Below, in pieces: positions 23,773 through 32,097 of a stretch of DNA of 37,973 bases. The stretch lies in contig DDXR01000067.1 in the NCBI GenBank assembly GCA_002347565.1, forward strand, positions 1-37,973. The letters run 5' to 3'. Made by a program: the position numbers and the translations under genes. The notes below the pieces were generated by a model. The model made no database searches and was not told where the DNA came from. It saw nothing but the letters and a program-made list of their open reading frames with translations. This DNA comes from a bacterium UBP2_UBA2255. Its GTDB lineage: Bacteria > Edwardsbacteria > AC1 > EtOH8. Every line of letters starts with the position of its first letter. Position 1 is the first letter of the stretch.

Positions 23773-25749
23773 TCATCTCAGCCCTCGGCGGCGCCGGATC
23801 GTCCATTCGCCAGCCAGCAGCACGATCGCCGCCAGCGCCCACGGCAGCGGCCCGCTGCCGGCCCGGGCGCCGTTGCCGGTCCGGACGGAGCGCGGCCATG
23901 ATCCCCCGGCCGGAACCGAATCCTCGTCGTGGTGGCGGCCGCCCGTTGCCGCGGCCACCTCCCGCAGCAGCTCCCTATTCTGCAGTCTATCCGACAGCTC
24001 GTCCCGGCCGGGTTCGACAAAAAACCGTCCCCGCCGTTCGTCGAGCGCCCTGCCGCCGACCGACAGCTCCGCGCGGTAGTCGTAGGCACCGGGCTCGAGC
24101 GGCCCGATCTCTGCGGCATAGTCGCCCCCGCCCCAGTCCGCAAGGACCGCCGTGCGCCGCATCGTCCCATTGTTGACCGTCACGTTCCAGCGAGCATCGG
24201 AGCCGGCGCGCTCCTCCCAATCTCGCCACCGCCCGCGGAAGGACACCCGCTCGCCGGGCGCATAAACGGCGCGTTCGGGGCCGGCCTGGAAAGCGCCGTT
24301 GTCCCGGCCCGCCAGCCATCGCACCGCGGCCGTGATCAGCCGGTCATAGAAGACGGAGTCGCGGTGAACCCCTGTCAGGCCGAGCTTCCAGCTCCACAGG
24401 CCGGCCGAGGCGAACTGCATCACCCGGCCGGCGCCGCTGCGCCGCCAGGCCCACAGCGGAAACGTCCCGGCCGCCTGGGTCCGGACCGACGCCAGCACCA
24501 CCACCGTGCTGTCGGCGGCGGCCAGCCGCCCTGCCACGGCCATCGGAGGACCGGTCCTGATGCGGTGCGCCAGCGCCGTGTCCCGTTCCGCGATCAGCCC
24601 GGACAGCCACCAGCCGGGCTCAGTGATGACCATGCCGGCCTGCCCCCGGCGTTCGCCGGTCGGCCGCAGCGGCCAGGGGATCTTCGAGGGTCCGGCTTGG
24701 CCGATCAACAGCACGCCGCCGCCGGTCGCCAGCACCCGTTGCCCGATGAACCGCTCGAGGTCGGACGGCAGGGGTTCGGCGCCCCCCCCTGAGATGACGG
24801 CCGCATCGCATGGCCCGAGAGTGTCGAGGGATACGGGCGCCAATCCTGCGGCGACCACCCAGCGGCCACCGATCCTGGCGTACGCCGCAAGGCTGACCGC
24901 CGGATCTGCCGCCAGCGCCTGGCTGGCGAACCGCAGGTTCCAGTCCGGTCCCAGCGACAGCCAGGCGACGCTGATTCGGGACCGGCCGGCCACGACGGTC
25001 AGCGCCCGCCGGTCGCCGGGCCGACCGTCCTGCGCCACCTCCAGCTGGTACCGGTGCGCGCCGGCAGTGTGCGCCCGCACCGTCAGCTCTGCCGGCCGCT
25101 CGCCGGCGGCTGCGGCCGCTCTGGCCAGGACGCGGCCGCTTTCGCTCAGCGTCCAGTTGACACGGCCGCTGACACCGCGGGCAGCCGCCCGGATCGTGAA
25201 CGGCTCCCCAATCTCGGCCCGGTCGGGAGCGTCAACGTCTCCGATCACCGGTCCGGCCGCTTCCCCTGGGCCGAAGCCGACGGCATCCACCCGCACGCCC
25301 GCCGCCGCCGCGGCCTCCACCGGGCTGCCTCCCCGGTTGTGGTTCCCGTCCGTAAGCAGCACCATGGCGTCGGGAGAGCCGCGGGCGCCGTCCTCCAGCG
25401 CCCGGACCAGGTCGGTGTGATCGCCGCCGAATTCCAGCCGCGAACAATCAAAGTTCCGGTCGGCAGCGATCCGGCTGGCGACTCTTTCAGCCCGCTGCCG
25501 CCGGTCCTCGCCGCGTTGGTCGCGCAGCGCCATGCTGGCAGAGCCGTCGACCAGCAGAATGACCGCGGGGCGGGCGCGGGGCCGCAGCAGCGCCCCGGCA
25601 TCTACCCCGTACACGGCGGCTCCCAGCGCCGCCACCGACGCCAGCCGCAACGCCAGCGTGACCGCCGCCGGGCCCGGCCGCTGCCTTCGGTCATGCCACC
25701 ACCCCCAGACGGCGGCCAGGACAGCGGCGGCGATGACGGCGGTCACCAT
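23773..25749 (-). CDS. Membrane-anchored VWA-domain protein (glutamine-amidotransferase-like C-part)
   Basis: A 658-residue membrane protein. Two N-terminal TM helices (about 1-17 and 30-50) precede a von Willebrand A domain (about 60-170) with MIDAS motifs DGSAS and LLTDGNHN. Next come Ig-like segments (PFTIRAAARGVSGRVNWTLSESG) and a region with VSLDTLGPCDAAVISGGGAEPLP...ATGGGVLLIGQAG, the flavodoxin-like part of many large VWA membrane proteins. A last TM helix (LPWALAAIVLLAGEWTI) ends in an Arg-rich tail. ATG 25749 is chosen because the product then starts at the first TM helix and lies after the upstream gene's stop; its ribosome site is weak. Cell-envelope integrity or surface assembly is a reasonable guess only. 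Confidence 0.75.
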   Translation of the reverse strand: MVTAVIAAAVLAAVWGWWHDRRQRPGPAAVTLALRLASVAALGAAVYGVDAGALLRPRARPAVILLVDGSASMALRDQRGEDRRQRAERVASRIAADRNFDCSRLEFGGDHTDLVRALEDGARGSPDAMVLLTDGNHNRGGSPVEAAAAAGVRVDAVGFGPGEAAGPVIGDVDAPDRAEIGEPFTIRAAARGVSGRVNWTLSESGRVLARAAAAAGERPAELTVRAHTAGAHRYQLEVAQDGRPGDRRALTVVAGRSRISVAWLSLGPDWNLRFASQALAADPAVSLAAYARIGGRWVVAAGLAPVSLDTLGPCDAAVISGGGAEPLPSDLERFIGQRVLATGGGVLLIGQAGPSKIPWPLRPTGERRGQAGMVITEPGWWLSGLIAERDTALAHRIRTGPPMAVAGRLAAADSTVVVLASVRTQAAGTFPLWAWRRSGAGRVMQFASAGLWSWKLGLTGVHRDSVFYDRLITAAVRWLAGRDNGAFQAGPERAVYAPGERVSFRGRWRDWEERAGSDARWNVTVNNGTMRRTAVLADWGGGDYAAEIGPLEPGAYDYRAELSVGGRALDERRGRFFVEPGRDELSDRLQNRELLREVAAATGGRHHDEDSVPAGGSWPRSVRTGNGARAGSGPLPWALAAIVLLAGEWTIRRRRGLR

Positions 25750-25783
25750 CGCCCGGTCCGGTGCGGGTGCCCCTCCCCGGTCC

Positions 25784-26599
25784 TCACCGCTGATCGATGG
25801 CGATGATGCTGCCCCGCACCGCCGCCAACGCAATGGTATCGCCGCTGAGGCCGATCAGACACGCGGCCGGAGTGAAGATCACCGAATCAGCCTCAGCCGC
25901 GCCCAGCGCCGTCATCACCAGCAACGCGATGCCGCTGCCCGGATTCCCCGCGCCCGGCGGCTCCAGCCGGTACCGTACATCGATCACGCCGCCGGCCGAG
26001 CTGTCGGTGACGACCAGCTGCCCGCCCGCTGCCGTCCAATCGGCGTGGGGATAGACGTGGTCGAGGCGCATCAGCGCCGGGTCGTAGGTCAGCATCACCC
26101 GGGCGGCGGACAGCGGGGCGGCGCCCTCCCGGCGGACCTGCGCCGAGAACGCGCGCCCGACGCCGGTCGCGACCAGGCGCGGGACCGTCACCAGACAGGG
26201 GGCGGCGACGGCATCGACGATGAACCGGCGCTGGAAGGGGGTCGCCATCCTCACGCCTGCCGCGGTCTTGGCGCTGACGGAAAACACATGCGGGCCGTCA
26301 TCCAGGTGCCGCAGCCGCGCCGAATCGACCGCTGTCCAGTCATGCCAAGCGCCGCCGTCCAGGCACCAGGAGTAGAGCGATGCGTAGCCGGTGCCCCGCC
26401 AGCGGAAGGCCGCCTGGTCCGCGGTGACCACCGCGCCGTCCGCCGGCCCGGCCAGCAGCTCGATGCCGGGATCATGGAAACCGGTGCCGCCGGGATCGAA
26501 CGGGTTGTCCCGTTCCGGCATCTCGGGATCGGCGCACCCCGCCGCCAGCAGCAACGCCGCCGCCGCCAGGATGTCCAGGCGCCGCCGGTCACTGCCCAC
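25784..26599 (-). CDS. Lipoprotein with Ig-like and cohesin-like domains
   Basis: A 271-residue lipoprotein with lipobox LAAGC (C22), followed by the RDNPFDPGG spacer seen in many lipoproteins of candidate phyla. Residues about 45-130 form a fibronectin/Ig-like module (AAFRWRGTGYASLYSWCLDGG...DGPHVFSVSAKTAAG). Residues about 140-270 look like a cohesin-type fold (FSAQVRREGAAPLSAARVMLTYDPALMRLDHVYP), a module that in other bacteria binds dockerins. No dockerin was seen in the window. It starts with GTG, GGGGG six bases upstream, overlapping the PEGA gene's stop by 11 bases. It is probably outer-membrane anchored. Confidence 0.72.
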   Translation of the reverse strand: MGSDRRRLDILAAAALLLAAGCADPEMPERDNPFDPGGTGFHDPGIELLAGPADGAVVTADQAAFRWRGTGYASLYSWCLDGGAWHDWTAVDSARLRHLDDGPHVFSVSAKTAAGVRMATPFQRRFIVDAVAAPCLVTVPRLVATGVGRAFSAQVRREGAAPLSAARVMLTYDPALMRLDHVYPHADWTAAGGQLVVTDSSAGGVIDVRYRLEPPGAGNPGSGIALLVMTALGAAEADSVIFTPAACLIGLSGDTIALAAVRGSIIAIDQR

Positions 26600-27716
26600 C
26601 AGCGTCCCCCCGTTGCCGCTTGAACTGGCGCCGGTTCGGCGCCGAGACGGCGGCGTCCACGAGGTTCGCCCCGTACAGGACGGCGGTCGCCGCCAGCACG
26701 ATGTTCAGCCGCCGATTGGCGTTGCTGGCCCGCCGATTGGTGCGCTCGACCTCGAGGTACAGCTGGTCGCAATTCTCCGTGGCGCTGGAATAATTCCAAG
26801 CCGCCTCGTTGAACTTCTGGCACTTCTGTTCCCGGTCGTTGAACGCCACCGCTGCCATCGCCAGGGCGGCGTACCATGCCCCCTTCAGCAGCAGGCCGCG
26901 TTTCACGTTGCCGCGGTAATGCTGGCCGCTGCCGGGGACCAGCAGCGACTTCCGCACCGCGCGCCAGGCCCGGGTCGGCGCCAGACCGATGTCCACTATG
27001 GCGGGCGAATCGGGATCGGCATATGCCCTGACCACCGCCGACTCGAACCCCGGCCGCTGGACCTCGACATGGTACGAACCCTGTTTCAAGCCGTCCCACA
27101 CCATTGGCACCGTGCCAATCGTCCGGCCGCGATGCCGGATCTCGGCCCCCTCCGGCCCGCCAGTGAAGGCGATCCTGCCGGCCGCCGGCTCCAAGGCCGG
27201 CGCCCAGCCGTACTGCCGCTCATCATCGATGACGATCACCGACCGGGCCCGGCGGTACCCGGCGAGTTCGGCGGTCAGGCGGTATTCGCCAGCCGGCTGC
27301 CGGGCCAGCATCAGCGGGGAAACGCCCGCCGCGCTGTCATTGACCGTGATGGCGGCGCCCGGGGGGTCGGTCGCGACCGTCAGCATCCCCTCCTTGCGCC
27401 TCAGGATGGCGGTGACCCTGCCGTCCGTGCCCGGATCGAACTTGACAGGCGACACCCACGGCCGGCACCACGGATCCTCGACCCTGAGCAGATGGATCAG
27501 GGTGTCGCGCTGGGGTATGTCCACGGGGACATTCCCCTGGTCGATGCCATCCAGGTATACCCGGGCGGACGCGGGCTGGGCGTCGATTGTCAGCCGGGAC
27601 CAGGGCTGCCGGGCGCCGGCGCTCTCCGCCGCCGGGACCGCGGTCCCCAACGTGGCCAGCAGCGCCGGCAGCAGCCAAACCCGCCGGCCTCGGCCAGTGC
27701 GGTCAGCGCCTGACAT
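26589..27716 (-). CDS. PEGA-repeat protein with C-terminal DUF5683-like membrane domain
   Basis: A 375-residue exported or membrane-anchored protein with an N-terminal signal or anchor (about 10-30). Three PEGA beta-repeats follow: LTIDAQPASARVYLDGIDQG, LTVATDPPGAAITVNDSAAG and IAFTGGPEGAEIRHRGRTIG. PEGA repeats occur in S-layer and surface proteins. The C-terminal 110 residues (SLLVPGSGQHYRGNVKRGLLLKGAWY...NIVLAATAVLYGANLVDAAV) resemble DUF5683, with two TM helices. ATG 27716 overlaps the PAS gene's stop by 14 bases, so the genes are coupled; the ribosome site is weak. Confidence 0.75.
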   Translation of the reverse strand: MSGADRTGRGRRVWLLPALLATLGTAVPAAESAGARQPWSRLTIDAQPASARVYLDGIDQGNVPVDIPQRDTLIHLLRVEDPWCRPWVSPVKFDPGTDGRVTAILRRKEGMLTVATDPPGAAITVNDSAAGVSPLMLARQPAGEYRLTAELAGYRRARSVIVIDDERQYGWAPALEPAAGRIAFTGGPEGAEIRHRGRTIGTVPMVWDGLKQGSYHVEVQRPGFESAVVRAYADPDSPAIVDIGLAPTRAWRAVRKSLLVPGSGQHYRGNVKRGLLLKGAWYAALAMAAVAFNDREQKCQKFNEAAWNYSSATENCDQLYLEVERTNRRASNANRRLNIVLAATAVLYGANLVDAAVSAPNRRQFKRQRGDAGGQ

Positions 27717-28065
27717 GATGCGGCAACTCGGCGGGGATCTCCAGCGACAACTCAACCAGGCCCATGAACTCGCCGCCGCGGTACCAGGGCGCCTGGTAGA
27801 CCAGTTTCCTGACGCCGCCCTTCTCTATGGTGTAGGCGTTGCTGCCGCCGCTCTCCAGCAGGCCCAACAGCTTGGTCCGGGCCGGCTCGGGATGGCAGTC
27901 CAGCAGGCTCTTACCGACCAGCGCCAGCCCGCCCCAGCGCTCGAAGGTGCGGCCGGCCCGGCCGTTCATGTACAGCACGATGCCCTCGCGGTCGCACACC
28001 GTCACCGCTCCCGGGAACTCCCCGGCCCAGTCGACCGGGCAGGCCGCTTCGCCCGCCATCATCAT
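27703..28065 (-). CDS. Small stand-alone PAS-domain protein
   Basis: A 120-residue cytoplasmic protein that is essentially one PAS fold: PGAVTVCDREGIVLYMNGRAGRTF, GGLALVGKSLLDCHPEPARTKL and a beta-scaffold ending VYQAPWYRGGEFMGLVELSLEIP. The HPEPARTK pattern resembles PAS proteins of anaerobes that are often linked to redox or haem sensing; no ligand residue can be assigned. The start is the first of three consecutive ATGs, overlapping the previous stop as TGATG. It sits between a tiny membrane protein and the PEGA gene, downstream of a diguanylate cyclase. Confidence 0.75.
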   Translation of the reverse strand: MMMAGEAACPVDWAGEFPGAVTVCDREGIVLYMNGRAGRTFERWGGLALVGKSLLDCHPEPARTKLLGLLESGGSNAYTIEKGGVRKLVYQAPWYRGGEFMGLVELSLEIPAELPHHVRR

Positions 28066-28268
28066 CAGAACAAGCCCCGGATCATCAGCAGCAGGCCGGC
28101 CGCGGCCAGGGGAATCCCGGCGACGGCGCCCACGACCGTGAAGCAGAGGATGACGCCGCCGGTCAGCAACGCGAAACCGACGGCGGTGATCACCAGCCGC
28201 CCGGCCAGCGCGATAAGACCGGCCAGCAGTTTCCAGGTGGCGACGAACGGCCACGCGATGATGGACAT
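28065..28268 (-). CDS. Small two-helix membrane protein, unrecognised (67 aa)
   Basis: Begins MSIIAWPFVATWKLLAGLI and is almost entirely hydrophobic, with two predicted TM helices (about 8-30 and 34-62) split by a Gly-rich turn, ending LLMIRGLF. ATG 28268 is preferred over ATG 28283 because GGAG lies nine bases before it. Its stop overlaps the start of the PAS gene (TGATG), so they are translationally coupled. I do not recognise a family. Confidence 0.65.
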   Translation of the reverse strand: MSIIAWPFVATWKLLAGLIALAGRLVITAVGFALLTGGVILCFTVVGAVAGIPLAAAGLLLMIRGLF

Positions 28269-28302
28269 GGGCGGCGGCTCCATTGTTCAGATCGGGGTGG
28301 TG

Positions 28303-28989
28303 TCAGTACCGCACCTGGTTGCGGCCGCCGCGCTTGGCTTCGTACAGCCGGGCGTCGGCCTGGGCCAGCATCGCGGCATGGTCGCCGACGTTGACGTCGT
28401 AGGCCAGCCCGAAGCTCATGGTCACACGCAGCTTGGGCCGGAGCGCCTCCCAGTTGTAGGACTCGATCTCGCGCCTGATCCGCTCGCACACCAGGATGGC
28501 CCCGTTGGACGGCGTCTCCGGCAGCAGCAGGATGAATTCCTCGCCGCCGTAGCGGGCCACGAAATCAACCCCCCGCAGATTGTCGCGGAACAGATGGGCG
28601 ATCACCTTCAGCACCTCGTCGCCGACCATGTGCGAGTAGGTGTCGTTGACCTTCTTGAAGTGATCGAGGTCGGCCATCACCACCGACAGGTTGCGGTTGT
28701 AGCGCTTGGCCCGGGTGAACTCGTTCTCGATCCGGAAATCGAGGTAGCGCCTGTTGTAGAGCCCCGTCAGCGGGTCTTCTCGGCTCTGCTGCTCCAGCTC
28801 CCTGGTTTGGAGGCGGAGCTGGTCCAGCAGGCGGCTCTTCTGCTCGTTGGCCTCGGCCAGCGAGCGGTTGAGCGCCTCCATCTCGGCATAGGCCTTTCCC
28901 AGCTCGTCCAGCAGCCGCTGCCGGTTGAACACCCGGGCGTTGCCGAAGCGCTTGAGCAGGGATATAAAATCGTTGTCGCGCGTTTTCAT
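28303..28989 (-). CDS. GGDEF-domain diguanylate cyclase with coiled-coil N-terminus
   Basis: A 228-residue c-di-GMP synthase. Residues about 25-68 form a coiled coil (LLDELGKAYAEMEALNRSLAEANEQKSRLL) that would mediate dimerisation. The GGDEF domain follows, starting EDPLTGLYNRRYLDFR, with active loop RYGGEEF (148-152) and an RxxD inhibitory site five residues earlier (R139-GV-D142). No sensor domain is present. Longer in-frame starts exist, but the AT-rich promoter at 29075-29103 lies inside that extension, so ATG 28989 is preferred; its ribosome site (AGCGAG) is weak. It heads the run that continues into the PAS, PEGA and surface genes. Confidence 0.82.
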   Translation of the reverse strand: MKTRDNDFISLLKRFGNARVFNRQRLLDELGKAYAEMEALNRSLAEANEQKSRLLDQLRLQTRELEQQSREDPLTGLYNRRYLDFRIENEFTRAKRYNRNLSVVMADLDHFKKVNDTYSHMVGDEVLKVIAHLFRDNLRGVDFVARYGGEEFILLLPETPSNGAILVCERIRREIESYNWEALRPKLRVTMSFGLAYDVNVGDHAAMLAQADARLYEAKRGGRNQVRY

Positions 28990-29074
28990 CTCGCTGGGGA
29001 TCTGCTGATGTGCGGCAATGACCCGCCGTCCGCCCCGAGGGGATCGGGCCAGCACGGCCGCTTGATATTCATAT

Positions 29075-29103
29075 ATGATAATATGAAACCGGCTGGTTTG
29101 CAA
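29075..29103 (-). promoter_or_regulatory. Candidate sigma-70 promoter of the GGDEF-surface gene run
   Basis: On the minus strand, TTGCAA (29103-29098) and TATCAT (29080-29075) are separated by 17 bases in a strikingly AT-rich patch. Initiation near 29068 would give a leader of about 80 bases before ATG 28989. Confidence 0.55.
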
Positions 29104-29157
29104 GCGGATAAATGACGATTCCATGCTTTTTTTGCCGCGGCCGGGGAGCCGGGACCG

Positions 29158-29190
29158 CAAAGCACAAAGCCGCATCGCTGCGGCTTTGGC
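29158..29190 (-). terminator. Intrinsic terminator after the second porin
   Basis: AAAGCCGCA (29166-29174), loop TCGC, TGCGGCTTT (29179-29187), a 9-bp stem with a T-containing tract on the minus-strand side. It is placed 25 bases past the porin stop at 29212. Confidence 0.7.
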
Positions 29191-29211
29191 GTAGTCCTCG
29201 GCAATAAACCG

Positions 29212-30441
29212 TCAGAATTTGACCTGGGCCTGCAGCGACAGCACGTTGTTCTTGACCAGCGGCAGGGCCATGTCCTCCTGCTTGATGTCGTAGTTCAGCG
29301 AGACCTTGGCGTTGGGGTTGAGGAAGTAGTCCGCGCCCAGCGTCCAGTTGAGGTTTCGCGATTCCTTGACCACCCAGAGGGTGTCGACCTTCGTCGCGCT
29401 GGCCCGCAGCGTGTCCAGCTTCCAGGAATAGTCGGTCCGGTAGAGGTCGGCCCGGGCCGCCACCCGCAGCTTCGGCATCACCACGTAGCCGACCGTCAGG
29501 TAGGCCCCGCGGGCCAGCGCCTGGTCGATCAGCGTCTTCTTGGTCCAGGCCTTATAGCTCACCGAACGGACGCGGGTGTAGGTCGTGTCGTGCCAGGTGC
29601 CCAGGGTGTCCAGGTACCCGGTGCGGATGGTGTCGGTGACGTTCTTGGTGGCGGTGCGGGAGAGCGAATCGGCGACCGCCTTGTCGTCCAGCCCGATCAT
29701 CCACTCGGCGCGGGCATAGAGTTTCTTCCACTCGTAGCTCGCGTCCAAGCCGGCGTGGCGCCGGTACAGGCTCATGCCCGCGCCGTCGTTGGTTCCGTAC
29801 TCGACGTTGCCGCCGACCGTCAGGCCGGGCAGCGCCAGATAGGTGGCCCGGGCGATCACGTCCTTGGCCCAGTTCTTGTCCTTGTAGTTGTAAGATGCGC
29901 CATTGTGCAGCGACAGCCAGTAGCCCAGGTCGCGCCACTTGCCGTAGCCCATCAGGCCGGCGTCGTAGTTGTTGGACAGAAACTGCGCCGTGAGCTGCGC
30001 GTTGTTGATGAAGTCCCAGGACGTTGCCGCGATCAGGTTATCGAGGCCCATCGGCTTCTTGTATTGCCCGACCCTGAAGGAATACAAAGGCGAAGCCTTC
30101 CAGTCGACGTAGGCCTCCAACAGCCGCGGGGCGTACACCCCGTAGGACTTGTGGAAGTTGTCGGCCGAATCGACCTTGTTGCGCTTGTTGCCCTGCAGGT
30201 AGATGCGGTAGGCGAACTGGGCCCAGGCCTCGCCGTTGAACTGCAGCGCCGCGTCCTTGATCTCGACGCCGGATGCCGTGACCTTGCCCTCCTCGTGGTA
30301 GACCGTGTTGGCGTAGGTGGCCTTGAGCCAGCCGGTGACCTTGAAAGTGGGGTAGGGCTGCTTGTCGTCGGTCTTGACGTCGAATGCCAGGGCCGCGGAC
30401 GCGGCGGCTAGCAGGATCACGGGGATCATCGGTTGTTTCAT
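29212..30441 (-). CDS. Porin O/P-like outer-membrane protein
   Basis: A 409-residue beta-barrel protein. A signal peptide (1-19, LLAAASAALA) is followed by barrel strands with the O/P-family passage LLEAYVDWKASPLYSFRVGQYKKPMG. It ends LSLQAQVKF with the terminal Phe of outer-membrane proteins. It lacks the N-terminal coiled coil of the porin at 504-1889. AAGGA lies seven bases before the ATG. It starts 27 bases after pruA and ends at a terminator, so it is the last gene of the TupA-TupA-PruA-porin operon. It may admit tungstate or another oxyanion; this is inferred from family and neighbours. Confidence 0.82.
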   Translation of the reverse strand: MKQPMIPVILLAAASAALAFDVKTDDKQPYPTFKVTGWLKATYANTVYHEEGKVTASGVEIKDAALQFNGEAWAQFAYRIYLQGNKRNKVDSADNFHKSYGVYAPRLLEAYVDWKASPLYSFRVGQYKKPMGLDNLIAATSWDFINNAQLTAQFLSNNYDAGLMGYGKWRDLGYWLSLHNGASYNYKDKNWAKDVIARATYLALPGLTVGGNVEYGTNDGAGMSLYRRHAGLDASYEWKKLYARAEWMIGLDDKAVADSLSRTATKNVTDTIRTGYLDTLGTWHDTTYTRVRSVSYKAWTKKTLIDQALARGAYLTVGYVVMPKLRVAARADLYRTDYSWKLDTLRASATKVDTLWVVKESRNLNWTLGADYFLNPNAKVSLNYDIKQEDMALPLVKNNVLSLQAQVKF

Positions 30442-30468
30442 GGTCTGTTCCTTCTATGATTGATGGGG

Positions 30469-32097
30469 CTATTTTTCGGACAGGAACGGGTAGCCGATGT
30501 CCGTCGGTGTGTTGAAACATTCCTTGATGGTACGCACCGAGGTCCAGCGCAGCAGGTTGTAGATCGACCCGGCCTTGTCGTTGGTGCCAGAGGCTCGCGC
30601 ACCGCCGAACGGCTGGTGGCCGACCGTTGCACCGGTGGTCTTGTCGTTGATGTAGAAGTTGCCCGCTGCATGGCGCAGTGCCTCGGTCGCTTCGCCCACC
30701 GCCTGCCGGTCGCGGGCGAAGATGCTGCCGGTCAGCGCATAGGGCGAGGTCGTATTGCAGAGGTCGAGCACCTTGTCGAGATCACGGTCCTCGTAGCAGT
30801 AGACTGTCAGCACCGGCCCGAAGATTTCCTCCGCCATTAGCTTGAACTTCGGGTTCGTGGTCAACACCATGGTAGGCTCGATGAAAAATCCCTTGCTGTC
30901 GTCGCACCCGCCGCCATGAACGATCTCGGCCTCCGGGCTGGTGCGGGCGTACTCGATGTAGGACTTGATGTTCGTGAATGACGCCTTGTCGATCACCGCG
31001 CCCATGAAGTTGGTGAAATCCTCCACCGGCCCGGCCTTGACCCGCGCCAGCTGCGATTTCATCTCATCGAGCAACGGCTGCCACAGCGACTTGGGGATAT
31101 AGGCCCGCGACGTGGCCGAGCATTTCTGGCCCTGGTACTCGAACGCGCCCCGGATCAGGCAGGTGGCCAGGCCCTTGACCTCGGCCGAGAAATGCGCCAC
31201 GACAAAGTCCTTGCCGCCGGTCTCGCCCACGATCCGGGGATAGCTGCGATAATGCCCCACATCCTCGCTGATAGCTTTCCACATTCGGTCGAAGGCCGCG
31301 TTGGAACCGGTAAAATGCAGCCCGGCCAGGTTGGGGTCCTTGAGGGTATAGTCGCCGATCACCGAAGCGTCGCCCGGCACGAAGTTGATCACGCCATCGG
31401 GCAACCCGGCCTCGTGAAGTATCCGCATTACCAAGTACGATGAATAGACTGCGGTCGATGACGGCTTCCAGACGCAGACGTTGCCCATCAGCGCCGGGGC
31501 CATGGTCAGGTTGCCGCCGATGGCCGTGAAGTTGAACGGCGACACCGCGAAGATGAACCCCTCCAGCGGTCGGTACTCCAGCCTGTTCCAGGTGGCCGCG
31601 AAGTTCTCGGGTTGAACCTGGAAGATCTGCTGCATGAAGTAGGTGTTGAACCGCAGGAAATCGCACAGTTCGCAGACCGCGTCGATCTCGGCTTGGTACA
31701 CCGTCTTGCTCTGCCCCAGCATGGTGGCCGCGTTGATTTCGGCCCGGAACCGCTTTGAGATCAGTTCGGCCGCTTTGAGCGAAATGGACGCCCGTTCCTC
31801 CCAGGACATCACCGACCAGGTGCGCCAGGCTGCCAGTGCTGCGTCGATGGCCATCCGCATCTCCCTCTGGCCGGCCTTGTGGTACTTGGCCAACAGATGA
31901 CCGTGGTCGTGCGGAATGCGGCACTCGCCGAAGACGCCCGTCTTGACCTCCTTGCCGCCGATGATCAGGGGTATCTCGATGATCTCGCCCCGCATTCGGG
32001 ACAAGGCGGCCTTGACCTCGGCCTTTTCCGGCGAGCCCGGCGCGTAGGACTTGACCGGCTCGTTCAGCGGCAGCGGGATGTGCTGCAATGCGTTCAT
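30469..32097 (-). CDS. pruA: L-glutamate gamma-semialdehyde (1-pyrroline-5-carboxylate) dehydrogenase
   Basis: A 542-residue NAD-dependent aldehyde dehydrogenase that oxidises P5C/glutamate semialdehyde to glutamate in proline breakdown. Length and motifs match the stand-alone eukaryote-like ALDH4 form: SPFNFTAIGGNL, HFTGS, VGETGGKDF with the general base E292, and FEYQGQKCSATSRAYIP with catalytic C326. PFGGARASGTNDKAG near the end is typical. Its ATG overlaps the stop of the second TupA-like gene (ATGA). No proline dehydrogenase is in the window. Placement inside an oxyanion-uptake operon is unusual. Confidence 0.93.
   Translation of the reverse strand: MNALQHIPLPLNEPVKSYAPGSPEKAEVKAALSRMRGEIIEIPLIIGGKEVKTGVFGECRIPHDHGHLLAKYHKAGQREMRMAIDAALAAWRTWSVMSWEERASISLKAAELISKRFRAEINAATMLGQSKTVYQAEIDAVCELCDFLRFNTYFMQQIFQVQPENFAATWNRLEYRPLEGFIFAVSPFNFTAIGGNLTMAPALMGNVCVWKPSSTAVYSSYLVMRILHEAGLPDGVINFVPGDASVIGDYTLKDPNLAGLHFTGSNAAFDRMWKAISEDVGHYRSYPRIVGETGGKDFVVAHFSAEVKGLATCLIRGAFEYQGQKCSATSRAYIPKSLWQPLLDEMKSQLARVKAGPVEDFTNFMGAVIDKASFTNIKSYIEYARTSPEAEIVHGGGCDDSKGFFIEPTMVLTTNPKFKLMAEEIFGPVLTVYCYEDRDLDKVLDLCNTTSPYALTGSIFARDRQAVGEATEALRHAAGNFYINDKTTGATVGHQPFGGARASGTNDKAGSIYNLLRWTSVRTIKECFNTPTDIGYPFLSEK

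Noticed and set aside
26140..26300. A dockerin-cohesin (cellulosome-like) system built on the lipoprotein
   Set aside because: Only the cohesin-like fold is suggested; no dockerin repeat is present in any protein of the window.
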